Positions 8,438 through 17,968 of a stretch of 64,000 nucleotides of DNA are shown here, piece by piece. This stretch comes from an uncultured Maribacter sp. (GTDB lineage Bacteria > Bacteroidota > Bacteroidia > Flavobacteriales > Flavobacteriaceae). Position 1 is the stretch's first letter. Each line of letters begins with the position of its first letter. A program made the translations under genes and the position numbers. The notes beneath the pieces are model-generated. The model was given only the letters and a program-made list of their open reading frames with translations. It had not been told where the DNA came from and did no database searches. The DNA is taken from the NCBI GenBank assembly GCA_947504045.1, contig CANNFY010000001.1:682001-746000 (forward strand), in the 5' to 3' direction.

Positions 8438-8869
8438 TTAGTTAGAAATTTCTGGTATGTGTACTAATTCTACACCGGCTTTTTCTAAAAATTTTAGACC
8501 AGAATCATCTTTATACGCATTTTGGTATACTACTCTTGTTATACCAGATTGGTGTATTAGTTTACTACACTCTCTACAAGGAGACAAGGTAATATACAAT
8601 GTAGCACCATTACATGATTGCGTAGAAGAGGCTACTTTAGATATTGCATTTGCTTCTGCATGCAAAACATACCATTTGGTATACCCTTCTTCGTCTTCGC
8701 AAACATTGTCAAAACCTGTAGGTGTACCATTGTAACCATCAGAAATTATCATTCTATCTTTTACAATAATTGCACCTACTTTTTTTCGTTCGCAATTAGA
8801 TAATAAGCCCCACTCTTTTGCAATACGCAAATAAGCTTTATCATATTTTTTTTGTTTTGTTTTAATCAT
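8438..8869 (-). CDS. Deoxycytidylate deaminase (ComEB-like)
   Basis: A zinc-dependent deaminase of 143 residues. The catalytic set is complete: H70 and E72 in HAEANAIS, and C98/C101 in PCRECS. The segment GYNGTPTGFDNVCEDEEG is typical of dCMP deaminases (ComEB type) rather than cytidine or tRNA adenosine deaminases. It likely converts dCMP to dUMP for dTMP synthesis. It precedes the S41 peptidase by 11 nt, an arrangement I believe is common in Flavobacteriaceae. Confidence 0.9.
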   Translation of the reverse strand: MIKTKQKKYDKAYLRIAKEWGLLSNCERKKVGAIIVKDRMIISDGYNGTPTGFDNVCEDEEGYTKWYVLHAEANAISKVASSTQSCNGATLYITLSPCRECSKLIHQSGITRVVYQNAYKDDSGLKFLEKAGVELVHIPEISN

Positions 8870-8963
8870 TTAAAAAAACCTTTTAAAACTTTTTTTGGGT
8901 AAACCACTAAGATACCTGCTTTATAAAACAACAACAGCCTATTATAGTTAAATTTAACAAACC

Positions 8964-9548
8964 TTAGCCTGGAAAAGTGTTTACTAACATTGGTATTGTT
9001 ATTAATAATACCAAAATAGAACCTACAATTACAAAATAGCGTTGTTTTACTTTTAGTATTTCTTGAAAAATTAATGCTATAATTAGCACTGTTAATACTA
9101 TAGTTAATTGTGACAATTCTATTCCTAAAGCAAAACCAAATAAAGGGGTTATTTTTTCTTCTTCTCCAGATAATAACAATTTAAAATAGTTAGAAAAACC
9201 AAAACCATGTATTAATCCAAAAAATGCAGTGGCAATAACATGTAGTAAAATACTTTTCTCCATTTTAATTGTATTTACGTATAATACATTAAAAATAGCG
9301 GTAATAAAAATGGTAACAGGTATTAAAAACTCAATAAAACTAACATCAAAAACCACTATTTCATAAACAGAAAGCACTAATGATGTACAGTGCGCTATTG
9401 TAAAAATTGTTGCTAACAGTAAAACGTTTTTCCAACTTTTAAAGGAAAAAGGCAGGGCTAATACTGCTAAAAAAAGAATATGATCATATGCAGAAAAATC
9501 TAACACATGTTCTAACCCTAAGGTAATATAAAACCAAAATTCTTGCAT
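8964..9548 (-). CDS. HupE/UreJ-family membrane protein
   Basis: A 194-residue protein with about six membrane helices. The start FYITLGLEHVLDFSAYDHIL and the internal FTIAHCTSLVLS and IHGFGFSN match the HupE/UreJ_2 family, with histidines placed for metal binding. Relatives are linked to nickel uptake, but the Bacteroidota versions are not tied to hydrogenase or urease here and their substrate is unknown. The gene lies 9 nt after the DnaJ-domain gene and is probably co-transcribed with it. Confidence 0.85.
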   Translation of the reverse strand: MQEFWFYITLGLEHVLDFSAYDHILFLAVLALPFSFKSWKNVLLLATIFTIAHCTSLVLSVYEIVVFDVSFIEFLIPVTIFITAIFNVLYVNTIKMEKSILLHVIATAFFGLIHGFGFSNYFKLLLSGEEEKITPLFGFALGIELSQLTIVLTVLIIALIFQEILKVKQRYFVIVGSILVLLITIPMLVNTFPG

Positions 9549-9557
9549 AATTGTATG

Positions 9558-10295
9558 TTAGCTAATTCCTCTTTCTTTTTGTATATCTTCGTATGCCTTT
9601 TGCACCCTTTTAAACTTTTCTTCGGCTCCTTTTTTAATTGCTTCGTTTTCTGTAACTACTTTATCTGGATGGTATTTTTTTGCCATAGCACGGTACGCTT
9701 TTTTTACTTCAGAATCTGTAGCAGATTTAGATATTTCTAAAATTTTATAGGCATTGTCCGAAGAGGAGAAAAACATTGCTTTTATACTCTCAAAATCTGT
9801 AGCATTTACTCTTAAGTACCCCGCAATTTCTTTAATTTTAGCTACTTCCGGATTGCTTACATGCCCATCTGCTTTAGCAATACCAAATAAAAAATGTATT
9901 AATTGCAAACGAACTTCATACCTAGTTCTTTGGTTTAAAAAACTGCAAATTCGTTGTGCTGATATTTCATGCTTTTTATTAATTTCATTAAAAGTTCTAA
10001 ATATTGCGTTAGCTTTTTCTTTACCATAATTACTAACAAAATACTGCCTCACATAGTCCATTTCTGTCTGTGATATTTTACCATCAGCCTTAATTACAAT
10101 GGAACATAAAGAAAGTAAGTTAAGTTCAAAATCTGCAGGAGAAACTTTTTGTCTTGTAATATCGCTAAAAACGGTATTTCCACCGCCTTTATTAGAATTC
10201 ATATTATCTATAAAGCTGCCAACAAAAAAACCCAAAATTGCTCCAGGATATCTTAAGAAAAAATACCCTAAAATAGCAGCAAACCACTTAATCAT
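9558..10295 (-). CDS. TerB/DnaJ-domain membrane-associated co-chaperone (DjlA-like)
   Basis: A 245-residue protein with a hydrophobic N-terminus (residues 5-30, containing small-residue motifs such as GAILGFFVGS), a TerB-like helical domain (about 55-175, with KADGKIS and KADGHVS), and a C-terminal J domain (about 180-243) whose HPD motif is at 209-211. The layout matches DjlA, an inner-membrane J-protein that works with DnaK. A HupE-like gene follows after 9 nt. Confidence 0.88.
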   Translation of the reverse strand: MIKWFAAILGYFFLRYPGAILGFFVGSFIDNMNSNKGGGNTVFSDITRQKVSPADFELNLLSLCSIVIKADGKISQTEMDYVRQYFVSNYGKEKANAIFRTFNEINKKHEISAQRICSFLNQRTRYEVRLQLIHFLFGIAKADGHVSNPEVAKIKEIAGYLRVNATDFESIKAMFFSSSDNAYKILEISKSATDSEVKKAYRAMAKKYHPDKVVTENEAIKKGAEEKFKRVQKAYEDIQKERGIS

Positions 10296-10387
10296 ATTTA
10301 TACATTTTTTTTCAAAGATATGGTATTACCTCAAAAAAATTAAATAAACCAACCGTAATGAAAACGAACCAAGTACGACAAATTAAC

Positions 10388-10395
10388 TATCTTTG
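10388..10395 (+). promoter_or_regulatory. Promoter -7 element for bacilliredoxin gene (TATCTTTG)
   Basis: TATCTTTG fits TAnnTTTG exactly and ends 26 nt before the ATG at 10422. No TTG is seen at -33. Confidence 0.45.
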
Positions 10396-10421
10396 TAATA
10401 TTAAAATTTAAATAAAAAAAT

Positions 10422-10832
10422 ATGTATCCTGCGGAATTAGTTAAACCAATGAGAGAAGACTTAGCATCTGCTGGTTTTCAAGAATTATATACTGCCCAAG
10501 AAGTAGAAAGTGCTATAGCAAAAGAAGGTACTACTTTAGTAGTAGTTAACTCTGTTTGTGGCTGTGCTGCTGCAAATGCAAGACCTGCTGCAAAAATGAG
10601 CTTACAAAATGCTAAAAAACCAGATCATACGGTAACTGTATTTGCTGGTGTAGATAAAGAAGCTGTTGATGCTGCTAGAAATTTAATGATTCCTTTTCCT
10701 CCATCATCGCCATCTATGGCTCTTTTTAAAGATGGAGAATTAGTTCATATGATAGAACGTCATCATATTGAAGGAAGACCAGCACAAATGATTGCTGATA
10801 ATCTTGCTGAAGCATATAATGAATTTTGCTAA
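10422..10832 (+). CDS. BrxA/BrxB family bacilliredoxin
   Basis: A 136-residue thioredoxin-fold protein with the family CGC motif at residues 46-48 (NSVCGCAAANARPA). The families YphP/YqiW (BrxA/BrxB) reduce bacillithiol mixed disulfides in Bacillus; the Bacteroidota members keep the motif and the same length. The cis-proline region FPPSSPSMALF is also present. It is monocistronic: its own -7 element lies upstream and a strong terminator follows the stop by 24 nt. Confidence 0.92.
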   Translation: MYPAELVKPMREDLASAGFQELYTAQEVESAIAKEGTTLVVVNSVCGCAAANARPAAKMSLQNAKKPDHTVTVFAGVDKEAVDAARNLMIPFPPSSPSMALFKDGELVHMIERHHIEGRPAQMIADNLAEAYNEFC

Positions 10833-10855
10833 AAAATAATTTAAACATTATTTTT

Positions 10856-10890
10856 AAAACCGCTCTTTTGTAAAGAGCGGTTTTTTATTT
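10856..10890 (+). terminator. Strong intrinsic terminator after bacilliredoxin gene
   Basis: AAAACCGCTCTTT (10856-10868) pairs with AAAGAGCGGTTTT (10872-10884) around a 3-nt loop and is followed by a T-rich run. It closes the bacilliredoxin transcript just before the acyltransferase gene. Confidence 0.9.
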
Positions 10891-10897
10891 TTACACA

Positions 10898-11638
10898 ATG
10901 GGAAAAATTTTTGCCTACATACTTACACCAATATTTGCATTATTTTTTATGCTTATCCTATTAGTTTTTCAACCAATACAATGGGTGTGCTTAAATTTAT
11001 TTGGCTATAATGCACATGTAAAGAGTGTAAACTTATTTAATTTATGTTTAATAAGATGTACGCATATTTTAGGAACTACTTACAAATTTAATAACCCATA
11101 TAAGATACCAACAAATAGACCCTTAATACTAGTATCTAACCACCAAAGTATGTACGAGATTTCTCCTATAAGTTGGTGGATGCGTAAACACCACCCAAAA
11201 TTTGTTAGTAAAAAAGAATTAGGAAAAGGAATACCAAGTGTATCGTTTAATTTAAAGCATGGAGGTTCTGTACTTATAGATCGTAATGACGGTAAACAAG
11301 CTATTAAAGAAATTGCAAAATTAGGTTCTTATATAGAAAAACATAACCGATGTGCTGTAATATTCCCTGAAGGTACACGCAGTAGAACCGGACACCCTAA
11401 ACCTTTTCAAACCATTGGGCTTAAAATATTAATTAAAAAAGCACCATCAGCACTACTAGTTCCTATTAGTGTAAACAACTCTTGGAAAATGCTACGTTAT
11501 GGCAAATTTCCAAATGGTCTTGGTAGTCGTATAACAATTGATGTGCATAAACCTTTAGAAATAGAAGGTGATATTGATGAGCTAATTGCCCAAATAGAGC
11601 AAACTGTAGCACAAGGTGTACATTCTTTTAAAGCCTAA
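10898..11638 (+). CDS. PlsC-like 1-acyl-glycerol-3-phosphate acyltransferase with HX4E box
   Basis: A 246-residue membrane acyltransferase, likely making phosphatidic acid or a related lipid. A hydrophobic N-terminus (residues 8-35) precedes the acyltransferase domain. Motif III FPEGTRSRTG (156-165) is standard. Motif I reads NHQSMYE (81-87), giving H82 followed by E87 where nearly all members have aspartate (HX4D); I checked the codon (GAG). The substitution is conservative but at a catalytic residue. The start lies 8 nt past the upstream terminator. An HD-domain gene follows after 11 nt. Confidence 0.88.
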   Translation: MGKIFAYILTPIFALFFMLILLVFQPIQWVCLNLFGYNAHVKSVNLFNLCLIRCTHILGTTYKFNNPYKIPTNRPLILVSNHQSMYEISPISWWMRKHHPKFVSKKELGKGIPSVSFNLKHGGSVLIDRNDGKQAIKEIAKLGSYIEKHNRCAVIFPEGTRSRTGHPKPFQTIGLKILIKKAPSALLVPISVNNSWKMLRYGKFPNGLGSRITIDVHKPLEIEGDIDELIAQIEQTVAQGVHSFKA

Positions 11639-11649
11639 ATTATTCTATT

Positions 11650-12309
11650 TTGAAAAAAGACAACATAATTCAGGAAACCATAGCCTTTGTAAAAACTACT
11701 CTAGAAGGAGCTGAAGGCGGGCATGATTGGTTTCATATAGAACGTGTTTATAAAAATAGCTTGTTAATAGCAAAAGAAGAAAATGTAGATCTATTTGTTG
11801 TTTCTCTTGGTGCATTGTTACATGATATAGCCGATGCTAAATTTTATAATGGAGACGAAAGTGTTGGTCCTAAAATTGCTAGCAATTTTTTACATTCTAA
11901 AAAGGTTACTCCAGAAGTAATACACCATGTGGTTAAAATAATAGAAAATATTTCGTTTAAATCTTCTCTAGAAACAAAGAAAGAGAAATTTAACTCTTTA
12001 GAACTACAAGTAGTGCAAGATGCAGATCGTTTAGACGCAATTGGTGCTATTGGTATTGCAAGAGCTTTTAACTACGGTGGATTTAAAAATAGAGTTCTTT
12101 ATAACCCAGAAATTGCTCCTAATTTAAAAATGACAAAAGAAGAATATAAAAAATCTACCGCCCCTACTATTAATCATTTTTATGAAAAGCTACTTCTTTT
12201 AAAAGACAAAATGAATACTCCTTCTGGCAAAAAAATTGCAGAACAAAGGCATTCTTATATGCTTCAATTTTTAGAACAATTTAAACTAGAATGGAATGGC
12301 AGCTTATAA
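11650..12309 (+). CDS. HD-domain metal-dependent phosphohydrolase
   Basis: A 219-residue protein with the HD fold: H29 in WFHIERV, H58-D59 in LLHDIADAKF and a distal aspartate in QDADRLDAIGA. This is the YedJ-like uncharacterised group of HD hydrolases; substrate not known. It starts with TTG at 11650, 11 nt after the acyltransferase gene, so both are probably one operon. Length is typical. Confidence 0.88.
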   Translation: MKKDNIIQETIAFVKTTLEGAEGGHDWFHIERVYKNSLLIAKEENVDLFVVSLGALLHDIADAKFYNGDESVGPKIASNFLHSKKVTPEVIHHVVKIIENISFKSSLETKKEKFNSLELQVVQDADRLDAIGAIGIARAFNYGGFKNRVLYNPEIAPNLKMTKEEYKKSTAPTINHFYEKLLLLKDKMNTPSGKKIAEQRHSYMLQFLEQFKLEWNGSL

Positions 12310-12322
12310 TAAAGTGCTTATT

Positions 12323-13393
12323 TTAAAATAAGCTCATTTGCCCATCTTTATACTGTTTATGTAATTTGTTATTTAGCTTAGGAAAACTTTTATCTTTAAA
12401 ATAAGTTAGCCTTGCTATACGAACCATATTATGTATTTGTTCTGCTATTTTACCTTCACCTTTAGACCTTAATCCATATCTACTATCGTTTAAGGTACCA
12501 CCATGGCATTCTTTAATTTGATTTAATACTTTCTGAGCTTTATCTGGTATTGTTTTAATAATCCAATCTGTAAATATCTCTCCTATTGCACCATTTAATC
12601 TAACTACTGTAAAAGCAAAAGAAACCGCTCCTTTTTCTGAAACTACCTTTGCAAGATTTAAAATTTCATGACTATTAATACCAGGTATTATTGGGGCTAA
12701 CATTGCATTTACAGGAATATTATTTTCAGATAATACTCGTATAGCTTCTAATCGTTTTTTAATTGTTGTAGTTCTTGGTTCTAATACCCTTCTTGTTTCT
12801 TCTGATAACGAAGTAACAGAAATATTTACGCCTATTAAATTATCTTTTGCAAGTTCTTTAAGAATGTCTAAATCTCTAAGAATTAAAGCATTTTTGGTAA
12901 TAATGCCAACAGGGTGTTTATATTTTAAAAACACCTTTAAACAAGCTCTTGTAATTTTATATTCTTTTTCTGCAGGTTGGTAACAATCTGTATTACCAGA
13001 TAAAACTATTGTTTTAGCCTCCCATCGTTTATTTTTTAGTTTTGCTTCTAAAAGCTTAGGAGCATCTTTTTTAATTAAAATTTTTCTTTCAAAATCTAAA
13101 CCAGCACTATAACCCCAAAACTCGTGTGTATTTCTGGCATAGCAATAAATACAACCATGCTCACAACCCTGATACGGATTCATAGAAAAAGCCATACCAA
13201 TATCGGGGCTTGTTACTTTATTAACTATTGTTTTAGGAAAAATAGGAATGTATTGGGTCTTATTTTTATTGGCTTGTTCCCCTTCTATTCTACAAAATTC
13301 TAAAAAATCGTTTCTGGTTTCGTAAATAAATTCTGAAAATTTATTGGTTTTATTTTGTTGTGCACCTCTCCCTTTTAGATAGTTGTTTGACAT
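12323..13393 (-). CDS. Radical SAM protein, PA0069/Rv2578c-like
   Basis: A 356-residue radical S-adenosylmethionine protein. The cluster motif CX3CX2C is at C77, C81, C84 (YQGCEHGCIYCYARNTHE), a form characteristic of the PA0069 family related to spore photoproduct lyase in its core. The segment LSGNTDCYQPAEKEYKITR is also a family hallmark. The reaction is not established. It is convergent with the HD-domain gene, 13 nt apart. Confidence 0.9.
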   Translation of the reverse strand: MSNNYLKGRGAQQNKTNKFSEFIYETRNDFLEFCRIEGEQANKNKTQYIPIFPKTIVNKVTSPDIGMAFSMNPYQGCEHGCIYCYARNTHEFWGYSAGLDFERKILIKKDAPKLLEAKLKNKRWEAKTIVLSGNTDCYQPAEKEYKITRACLKVFLKYKHPVGIITKNALILRDLDILKELAKDNLIGVNISVTSLSEETRRVLEPRTTTIKKRLEAIRVLSENNIPVNAMLAPIIPGINSHEILNLAKVVSEKGAVSFAFTVVRLNGAIGEIFTDWIIKTIPDKAQKVLNQIKECHGGTLNDSRYGLRSKGEGKIAEQIHNMVRIARLTYFKDKSFPKLNNKLHKQYKDGQMSLF

Positions 13394-13443
13394 TAAATTT
13401 TGGATTTATTCCAAAATTATGTAAAAAATCCAATATTAAAAAT

Positions 13444-14994
13444 TTAATCCACAGCTACTTTTACCAATTGTTTTTTGCTTCCTCTTTTAGCATAAAATAA
13501 AAGTGTATTCTCTTTATTGTTTATTAATGGTTTAGACACCATTATTGGTAAACGAACATCTTTATCATCTACTAATTTTTTATACGATAAATCTCCTGTA
13601 GGTGTTACTTGAATAACAAATAGGTTAGGGTTTCTACTAAAACCTTGCTTAAATAAAATTCTGCTTTTACTCATTTTTTGAGGATTTTCTCCAGAATTAA
13701 TAAAAAAGAACATGGTATCGCCTTTACCATAAGCTGTATAAGAAGCATATGCTGCATCGCCTTGTGTAACTTCTGCTTTATTAATATTACGAGCCCAAAC
13801 CATAGTACCTTCTGCATTTAGTTTAGCACAAACAATGTCGTTATAATGATAACGTTCTACCTCTAAACGCGTTCCTGTAGAAGTAGCATCCATACCTTTG
13901 GTTACAAAATACTCTTCTGCACTAAAAAGTAAGTCATTCTGCGGAGTAATATAAATACTTTTAAATATTAAATTTTTTATTTCGGCATCTACCTCTCTAC
14001 CAAATTTATCTACCATAAATTGTTCTGAGAAAGCATTATACTTTTTAGATAAAATATTTAAAGTGCTACTATTTAGTTTATAATAACATAAACCATTATA
14101 CCTATTGTCTTTACGGTCTGCATAAAAACCTACCACCACTATATTTTCTCCTATACGTATAGGTTTTAAAGATTCTGGGTATTTACCGGCATCATTAAAT
14201 TCTTGAATATTATGTGCGGTATTGGTAACACGAACTACCTCATATTGAAATCTACGTTCTTTAGCATCAAACCTTCTTTTCTTAAAATATGCCTTACCAG
14301 AAAAGTATACGGTTTTAAAATCTGGTGCAATTTCTATATTTTCAAAGGCATAATTTTTTTCTTGTATTGCAGCTGTAAAGTCATAGGTTATGTGCTTCTT
14401 TAAATCAGTTCCAAAAAGATGCATATCATACATAATCTTTTTACCGTCTCTATGCTGCACTGTTATTGCAAAAGCATTTTTGGCATCATTAAAATGAACT
14501 GCTGTAGAAAATCCATTATTAAAACTTCTATTATACTTACTTACAGCAAGTGGGTTAGATACTTCTTTTGAAGGAATGGATAGTAATACCCTTTCTGTAA
14601 AGTTAAAATCGTCTAGTGGACTTTGGTGTATAATATAATCATAGCTTTCTTTCCTATAATTATATTTTAATTCTAACAGGTATAATTGCCCATTACGCAC
14701 AAAACCATCAACCATATGCATGGCAGAATATTTATAATTATAGTCTTTAACCAAATTTAAATCCTTATCATAAACTTCAATAAAGTGGCCTTTTGCCTTT
14801 AATAAAACACCACCATAATACTTTCTTACTATAATACTTTGCTCTTTAGCATCATTAGAAAAAGACATGACAGTAGAATATTTATACCTATCGTTATAAT
14901 TTTCTCCTAAGCTATAATTTACAGGAATATCTTGTGCTTTAACTAAAGTAAAGCTACATAGTAATAACAGTACAAAAATGGTTTTTTTATACAT
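13444..14994 (-). CDS. Exported protein of unknown function (516 residues)
   Basis: A signal peptide (residues 1-20, ending VKAQ) is followed by about 495 residues of mainly beta-strand-like sequence with repeated stretches of the type L-x-E-V-x-x-x-x-x-L, suggesting a beta-propeller-like fold. There is no sorting tail or lipobox. I do not recognise a family beyond Bacteroidota hypothetical proteins. It lies 23 nt after the crotonase gene on the same strand and could be its co-transcript. Confidence 0.75.
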   Translation of the reverse strand: MYKKTIFVLLLLCSFTLVKAQDIPVNYSLGENYNDRYKYSTVMSFSNDAKEQSIIVRKYYGGVLLKAKGHFIEVYDKDLNLVKDYNYKYSAMHMVDGFVRNGQLYLLELKYNYRKESYDYIIHQSPLDDFNFTERVLLSIPSKEVSNPLAVSKYNRSFNNGFSTAVHFNDAKNAFAITVQHRDGKKIMYDMHLFGTDLKKHITYDFTAAIQEKNYAFENIEIAPDFKTVYFSGKAYFKKRRFDAKERRFQYEVVRVTNTAHNIQEFNDAGKYPESLKPIRIGENIVVVGFYADRKDNRYNGLCYYKLNSSTLNILSKKYNAFSEQFMVDKFGREVDAEIKNLIFKSIYITPQNDLLFSAEEYFVTKGMDATSTGTRLEVERYHYNDIVCAKLNAEGTMVWARNINKAEVTQGDAAYASYTAYGKGDTMFFFINSGENPQKMSKSRILFKQGFSRNPNLFVIQVTPTGDLSYKKLVDDKDVRLPIMVSKPLINNKENTLLFYAKRGSKKQLVKVAVD

Positions 14995-15017
14995 ATAAAA
15001 AATGGTTTTAAGGTGTT

Positions 15018-15800
15018 TTACTCTCCAGAAAAATCTGCTTTTCTTTTTTCTAAAAAAGCAGTAGTTCCTTCTTTAAAATCGGCAGTACCAAAACATTTAC
15101 CAAAGGCTTCAATTTCAGTTTTATACCCATCTAAAGTAGTATTAAAACCAGCATTTACGGCTTTTATTGCCTGACTTATAGCTACAGGAGAGTTATTTGC
15201 AATTTTATTTGCAATTTTTTTACACAAGGGTAGTAACTCTTCTTGTGTAACTACATAATTAACTAAACCATATGCTAAAGCTTTAGGAGCATCAATCATT
15301 GTAGCTGTCATAATTAATTCTAAAGCGCGGCCCTTGCCAATTAATTGTGGTAACCTTTGTGTTCCACCATAACCAGGAATAACCCCTAAAGAAACTTCTG
15401 GCAACCCCATTTTAGCATTAGTACTAGCTACTCTAAAATGGCAAGCCATTGCAAGCTCTAAACCGCCACCTAATGCAAACCCATTAATTGCTGCAATAAC
15501 TGGGGTTTCCATTTTTTCGATAAAACTAAAAAGAATTTCTTGTCCGTTTTTTGCTAAACTAGCTCCTTTTTTTTCAGAAAAGTTTGCAAATTCTGAAATA
15601 TCTGCGCCAGCAACAAAAGCTTTTTCTCCACTACCTGTTAAAACAATAGTTCTTACATTTTTATCTTTATCTAGGTTTTTTAAAGCTTTAGATAGCTCTT
15701 TTATGGTTTCTTTATTTAACGCATTTAACTTATTAGGCCTATTAATAATAATTTCGGCAATAAATTGGTTTTGCTCAACTATAATAGTATTGTATGCCAT
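15018..15800 (-). CDS. Enoyl-CoA hydratase/isomerase (crotonase) family protein
   Basis: A 260-residue crotonase. The oxyanion-hole segments AFVAGADISEFA (about 70-81) and NGFALGGGLELAMAC (about 106-120) are intact, and the catalytic glutamate pair is present at the usual places (E115 in GGLELA and E135 in GLPEVSLG). It probably hydrates short-chain enoyl-CoA in beta-oxidation or amino acid breakdown, but the exact substrate cannot be read off. It starts 6 nt after the upstream histidine kinase gene. Confidence 0.9.
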   Translation of the reverse strand: MAYNTIIVEQNQFIAEIIINRPNKLNALNKETIKELSKALKNLDKDKNVRTIVLTGSGEKAFVAGADISEFANFSEKKGASLAKNGQEILFSFIEKMETPVIAAINGFALGGGLELAMACHFRVASTNAKMGLPEVSLGVIPGYGGTQRLPQLIGKGRALELIMTATMIDAPKALAYGLVNYVVTQEELLPLCKKIANKIANNSPVAISQAIKAVNAGFNTTLDGYKTEIEAFGKCFGTADFKEGTTAFLEKRKADFSGE

Positions 15801-15806
15801 AATGTT

Positions 15807-17258
15807 TTAATTTTCTTTAGGAAATTTTACCGTAAATACCGTTCCTTTTCCTGGTTGTGATGTATAATCTATAGTTCCTTTATAGGATTCAACAATATTT
15901 TTTACCATTCCTAAACCTAATCCCATTCCGCTAGTTTTTGTAGTAAATTTTGGTTCAAAAATTTTGTCTTTATTTTCATCTACTATTCCAACGCCATTAT
16001 CTGCAACCATAATTTTTACATAATTTTCTTCAGATGCCATAGAAACTAAAATTCTTGGAGAGGCAACTTCTGGAACCGCCTGTATGGCGTTCTTTACTAA
16101 ATTAGTAATTACTCTAATAAGTTGGGTTCGGTCTAATTTGGCTATAATTTCTTTTTCATCAGATATAAAGTGTATGTAATTTTTATTAAAAATATCTAAT
16201 GCAAGTTTTACTATTTTAACCACATTTAAAGTTTCGTTTAGCTGTGCAGGCATTTCTGCAAAATTAGAAAAGGCCGATGCTATACTACTCATTGTATCTA
16301 TTTGCTGTATAAGCGTTTTTGAGTATTCTGCTAATTTTGTTTTTATTTCTGGATCTTCTGGGTTAAATTTTCGCTCAAAACTTTGTACTGTTAAACGCAT
16401 AGGAGTTAACGGATTTTTTATTTCGTGCGCTACTTGTTTTGCCATTTCTCGCCATGCTTGCTCCCTTTCACTTTTTGCCAATTTTACTGCACTTACTTCT
16501 AACTCATCTATCATGGCATTATAAGAAGAAATAAGACTATTCATTTCTTCACCAGGACTCTCTAAAAATATTTTTTCATTGCGTTTGGTTAAATCGGTTT
16601 TACTCATCATATTAGATATGGTTTCTAAAGAACGAGTAATGTATTTAGATATAAAATATGCCAAACTAATTGCCATAAGCAGCATTACCAAATAAACCCC
16701 TCCTAAACGCATTAAGAACTCTCTAAGCTCCATATCGTTTAGTGTGTTATCTTCAAAATATGGCAAATTTAATATACCAATAGGTTTAAACTTATAGTCT
16801 GTAATATAGGTGTATGATGCTTGATATTTATCTCCTGCAGCCGAGTTTTCCTCTACAAATCTTTTATCTATAGTTGCTTCTAAATTATTTAACACATGAG
16901 CATCTAAACAATTAGAAATGGAGTCTTGTTCAAACTTTGGTCTTGAACTTTTTATAAGTGCGCCTTCTAAATCATAAATATTAAAATTTACATTTTGCAC
17001 ATCTGCAATTTGGTAAATTTCTTCTTTAAAAATATTGGCTAAATTTTGAGTATTAACTGGGTAAGTAGTACGCTGTAAAGTATAATTTATACTTTGTTTT
17101 ATTTGATGCTCTTTACGCTCTAAACGTACTTCATGATAGTCTTTAGATTGCTCTCTATATTGATAAATAGTAATACCCGCAATTAATACAGATGCTATTA
17201 GCACCAGTAATATCATAGAAACAAAAATACGAGACCTAAGTGAAAAATTTTTAAGCAA
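15807..17258 (-). CDS. NtrY-like sensor histidine kinase (orphan)
   Basis: A 483-residue membrane kinase: helix 1 (about 9-33), a periplasmic sensor region (about 35-180), helix 2 (about 185-205), a HAMP domain (about 206-260), then the HisKA domain with phospho-acceptor H278 in AHEIKNPLTPMRL, and the ATPase domain with ADNGVGI and GMGLGLGMVK. The H-box form is that of NtrY-like kinases. No response regulator is adjacent. The crotonase gene follows 6 nt downstream; HemJ lies 107 nt upstream. Confidence 0.9.
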   Translation of the reverse strand: MLKNFSLRSRIFVSMILLVLIASVLIAGITIYQYREQSKDYHEVRLERKEHQIKQSINYTLQRTTYPVNTQNLANIFKEEIYQIADVQNVNFNIYDLEGALIKSSRPKFEQDSISNCLDAHVLNNLEATIDKRFVEENSAAGDKYQASYTYITDYKFKPIGILNLPYFEDNTLNDMELREFLMRLGGVYLVMLLMAISLAYFISKYITRSLETISNMMSKTDLTKRNEKIFLESPGEEMNSLISSYNAMIDELEVSAVKLAKSEREQAWREMAKQVAHEIKNPLTPMRLTVQSFERKFNPEDPEIKTKLAEYSKTLIQQIDTMSSIASAFSNFAEMPAQLNETLNVVKIVKLALDIFNKNYIHFISDEKEIIAKLDRTQLIRVITNLVKNAIQAVPEVASPRILVSMASEENYVKIMVADNGVGIVDENKDKIFEPKFTTKTSGMGLGLGMVKNIVESYKGTIDYTSQPGKGTVFTVKFPKEN

Positions 17259-17364
17259 TGTAACCTATTTAGTGTTAAAGATAAGGAATATACACAAGGC
17301 TCTAAACTAGAATGTTTAACCTTTTTCTACATAAAAACGTATCAAATATTAAGCCAATACGTAT

Positions 17365-17913
17365 TTATGCTTCAGGATTTTTACTGCGTATACTTTTGTA
17401 TAATTTAATACCTAACATTAATAAAACACCTAAAACAATAATACCTACAACGCCAAATACCCAATTAAAAGTACTTTTTAAAATAACTAAAAATACTATT
17501 GCAAATAAAATTAGTGTAGCTCCTTCGTTCCAAATTCGCATAAATTTTGAAGTATATTTTACCTCATCTTTTTGCAATTGCTTAAATATTTGGTGGTTTT
17601 TTAAATGGTAAATAATTAGTAATACTACAAAGCCTAACTTAATATGCATCCATGGTTGTTGTAACCAACTTGGCATTAATAGTAACAACCAAATTGCAAA
17701 TAAAACACACAAAACAGCAGAAGGCCATGTAATAATATACCAAAGCCTTTTGGTCATTAATTTTAGCTGTTTTGATAAAATCTCTTTTTCTGGCGATGGT
17801 TTTTGCCAAGCTTCTATATGATAAATAAATAGTCGTGGAATATAAAATAACCCTGCAAACCATGTAATTACAAATATGAGGTGTAAAGATTTTATGTAGT
17901 TATAATACTCCAT
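17365..17913 (-). CDS. hemJ: Protoporphyrinogen IX oxidase HemJ (UPF0093/CopD-like)
   Basis: A 182-residue membrane protein with four to five helices. The motifs SLHLIFVITWFAGLFYIPRL (about 9-28), YHIEA, WMHIKLGFVVLLIIYH and RIWNEGAT match the HemJ family (PF03653), including the conserved histidine H11. HemJ oxidises protoporphyrinogen to protoporphyrin in bacteria that lack HemG and HemY. Ferrochelatase, the next enzyme, is encoded 55 nt upstream on the same strand, which strengthens the call. Neither alternative oxidase is seen in the window. Some databases would label it simply CopD family. Confidence 0.87.
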   Translation of the reverse strand: MEYYNYIKSLHLIFVITWFAGLFYIPRLFIYHIEAWQKPSPEKEILSKQLKLMTKRLWYIITWPSAVLCVLFAIWLLLLMPSWLQQPWMHIKLGFVVLLIIYHLKNHQIFKQLQKDEVKYTSKFMRIWNEGATLILFAIVFLVILKSTFNWVFGVVGIIVLGVLLMLGIKLYKSIRSKNPEA

Positions 17914-17968
17914 TATTTATATTTTGCTAAACAAGCTTACATATTTATTAAAAATGTTTGCACCTGTG

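Noticed and set aside
17312-17611. 99-residue plus-strand ORF over hemJ
   Set aside because: Antisense to HemJ, no membrane or family pattern.
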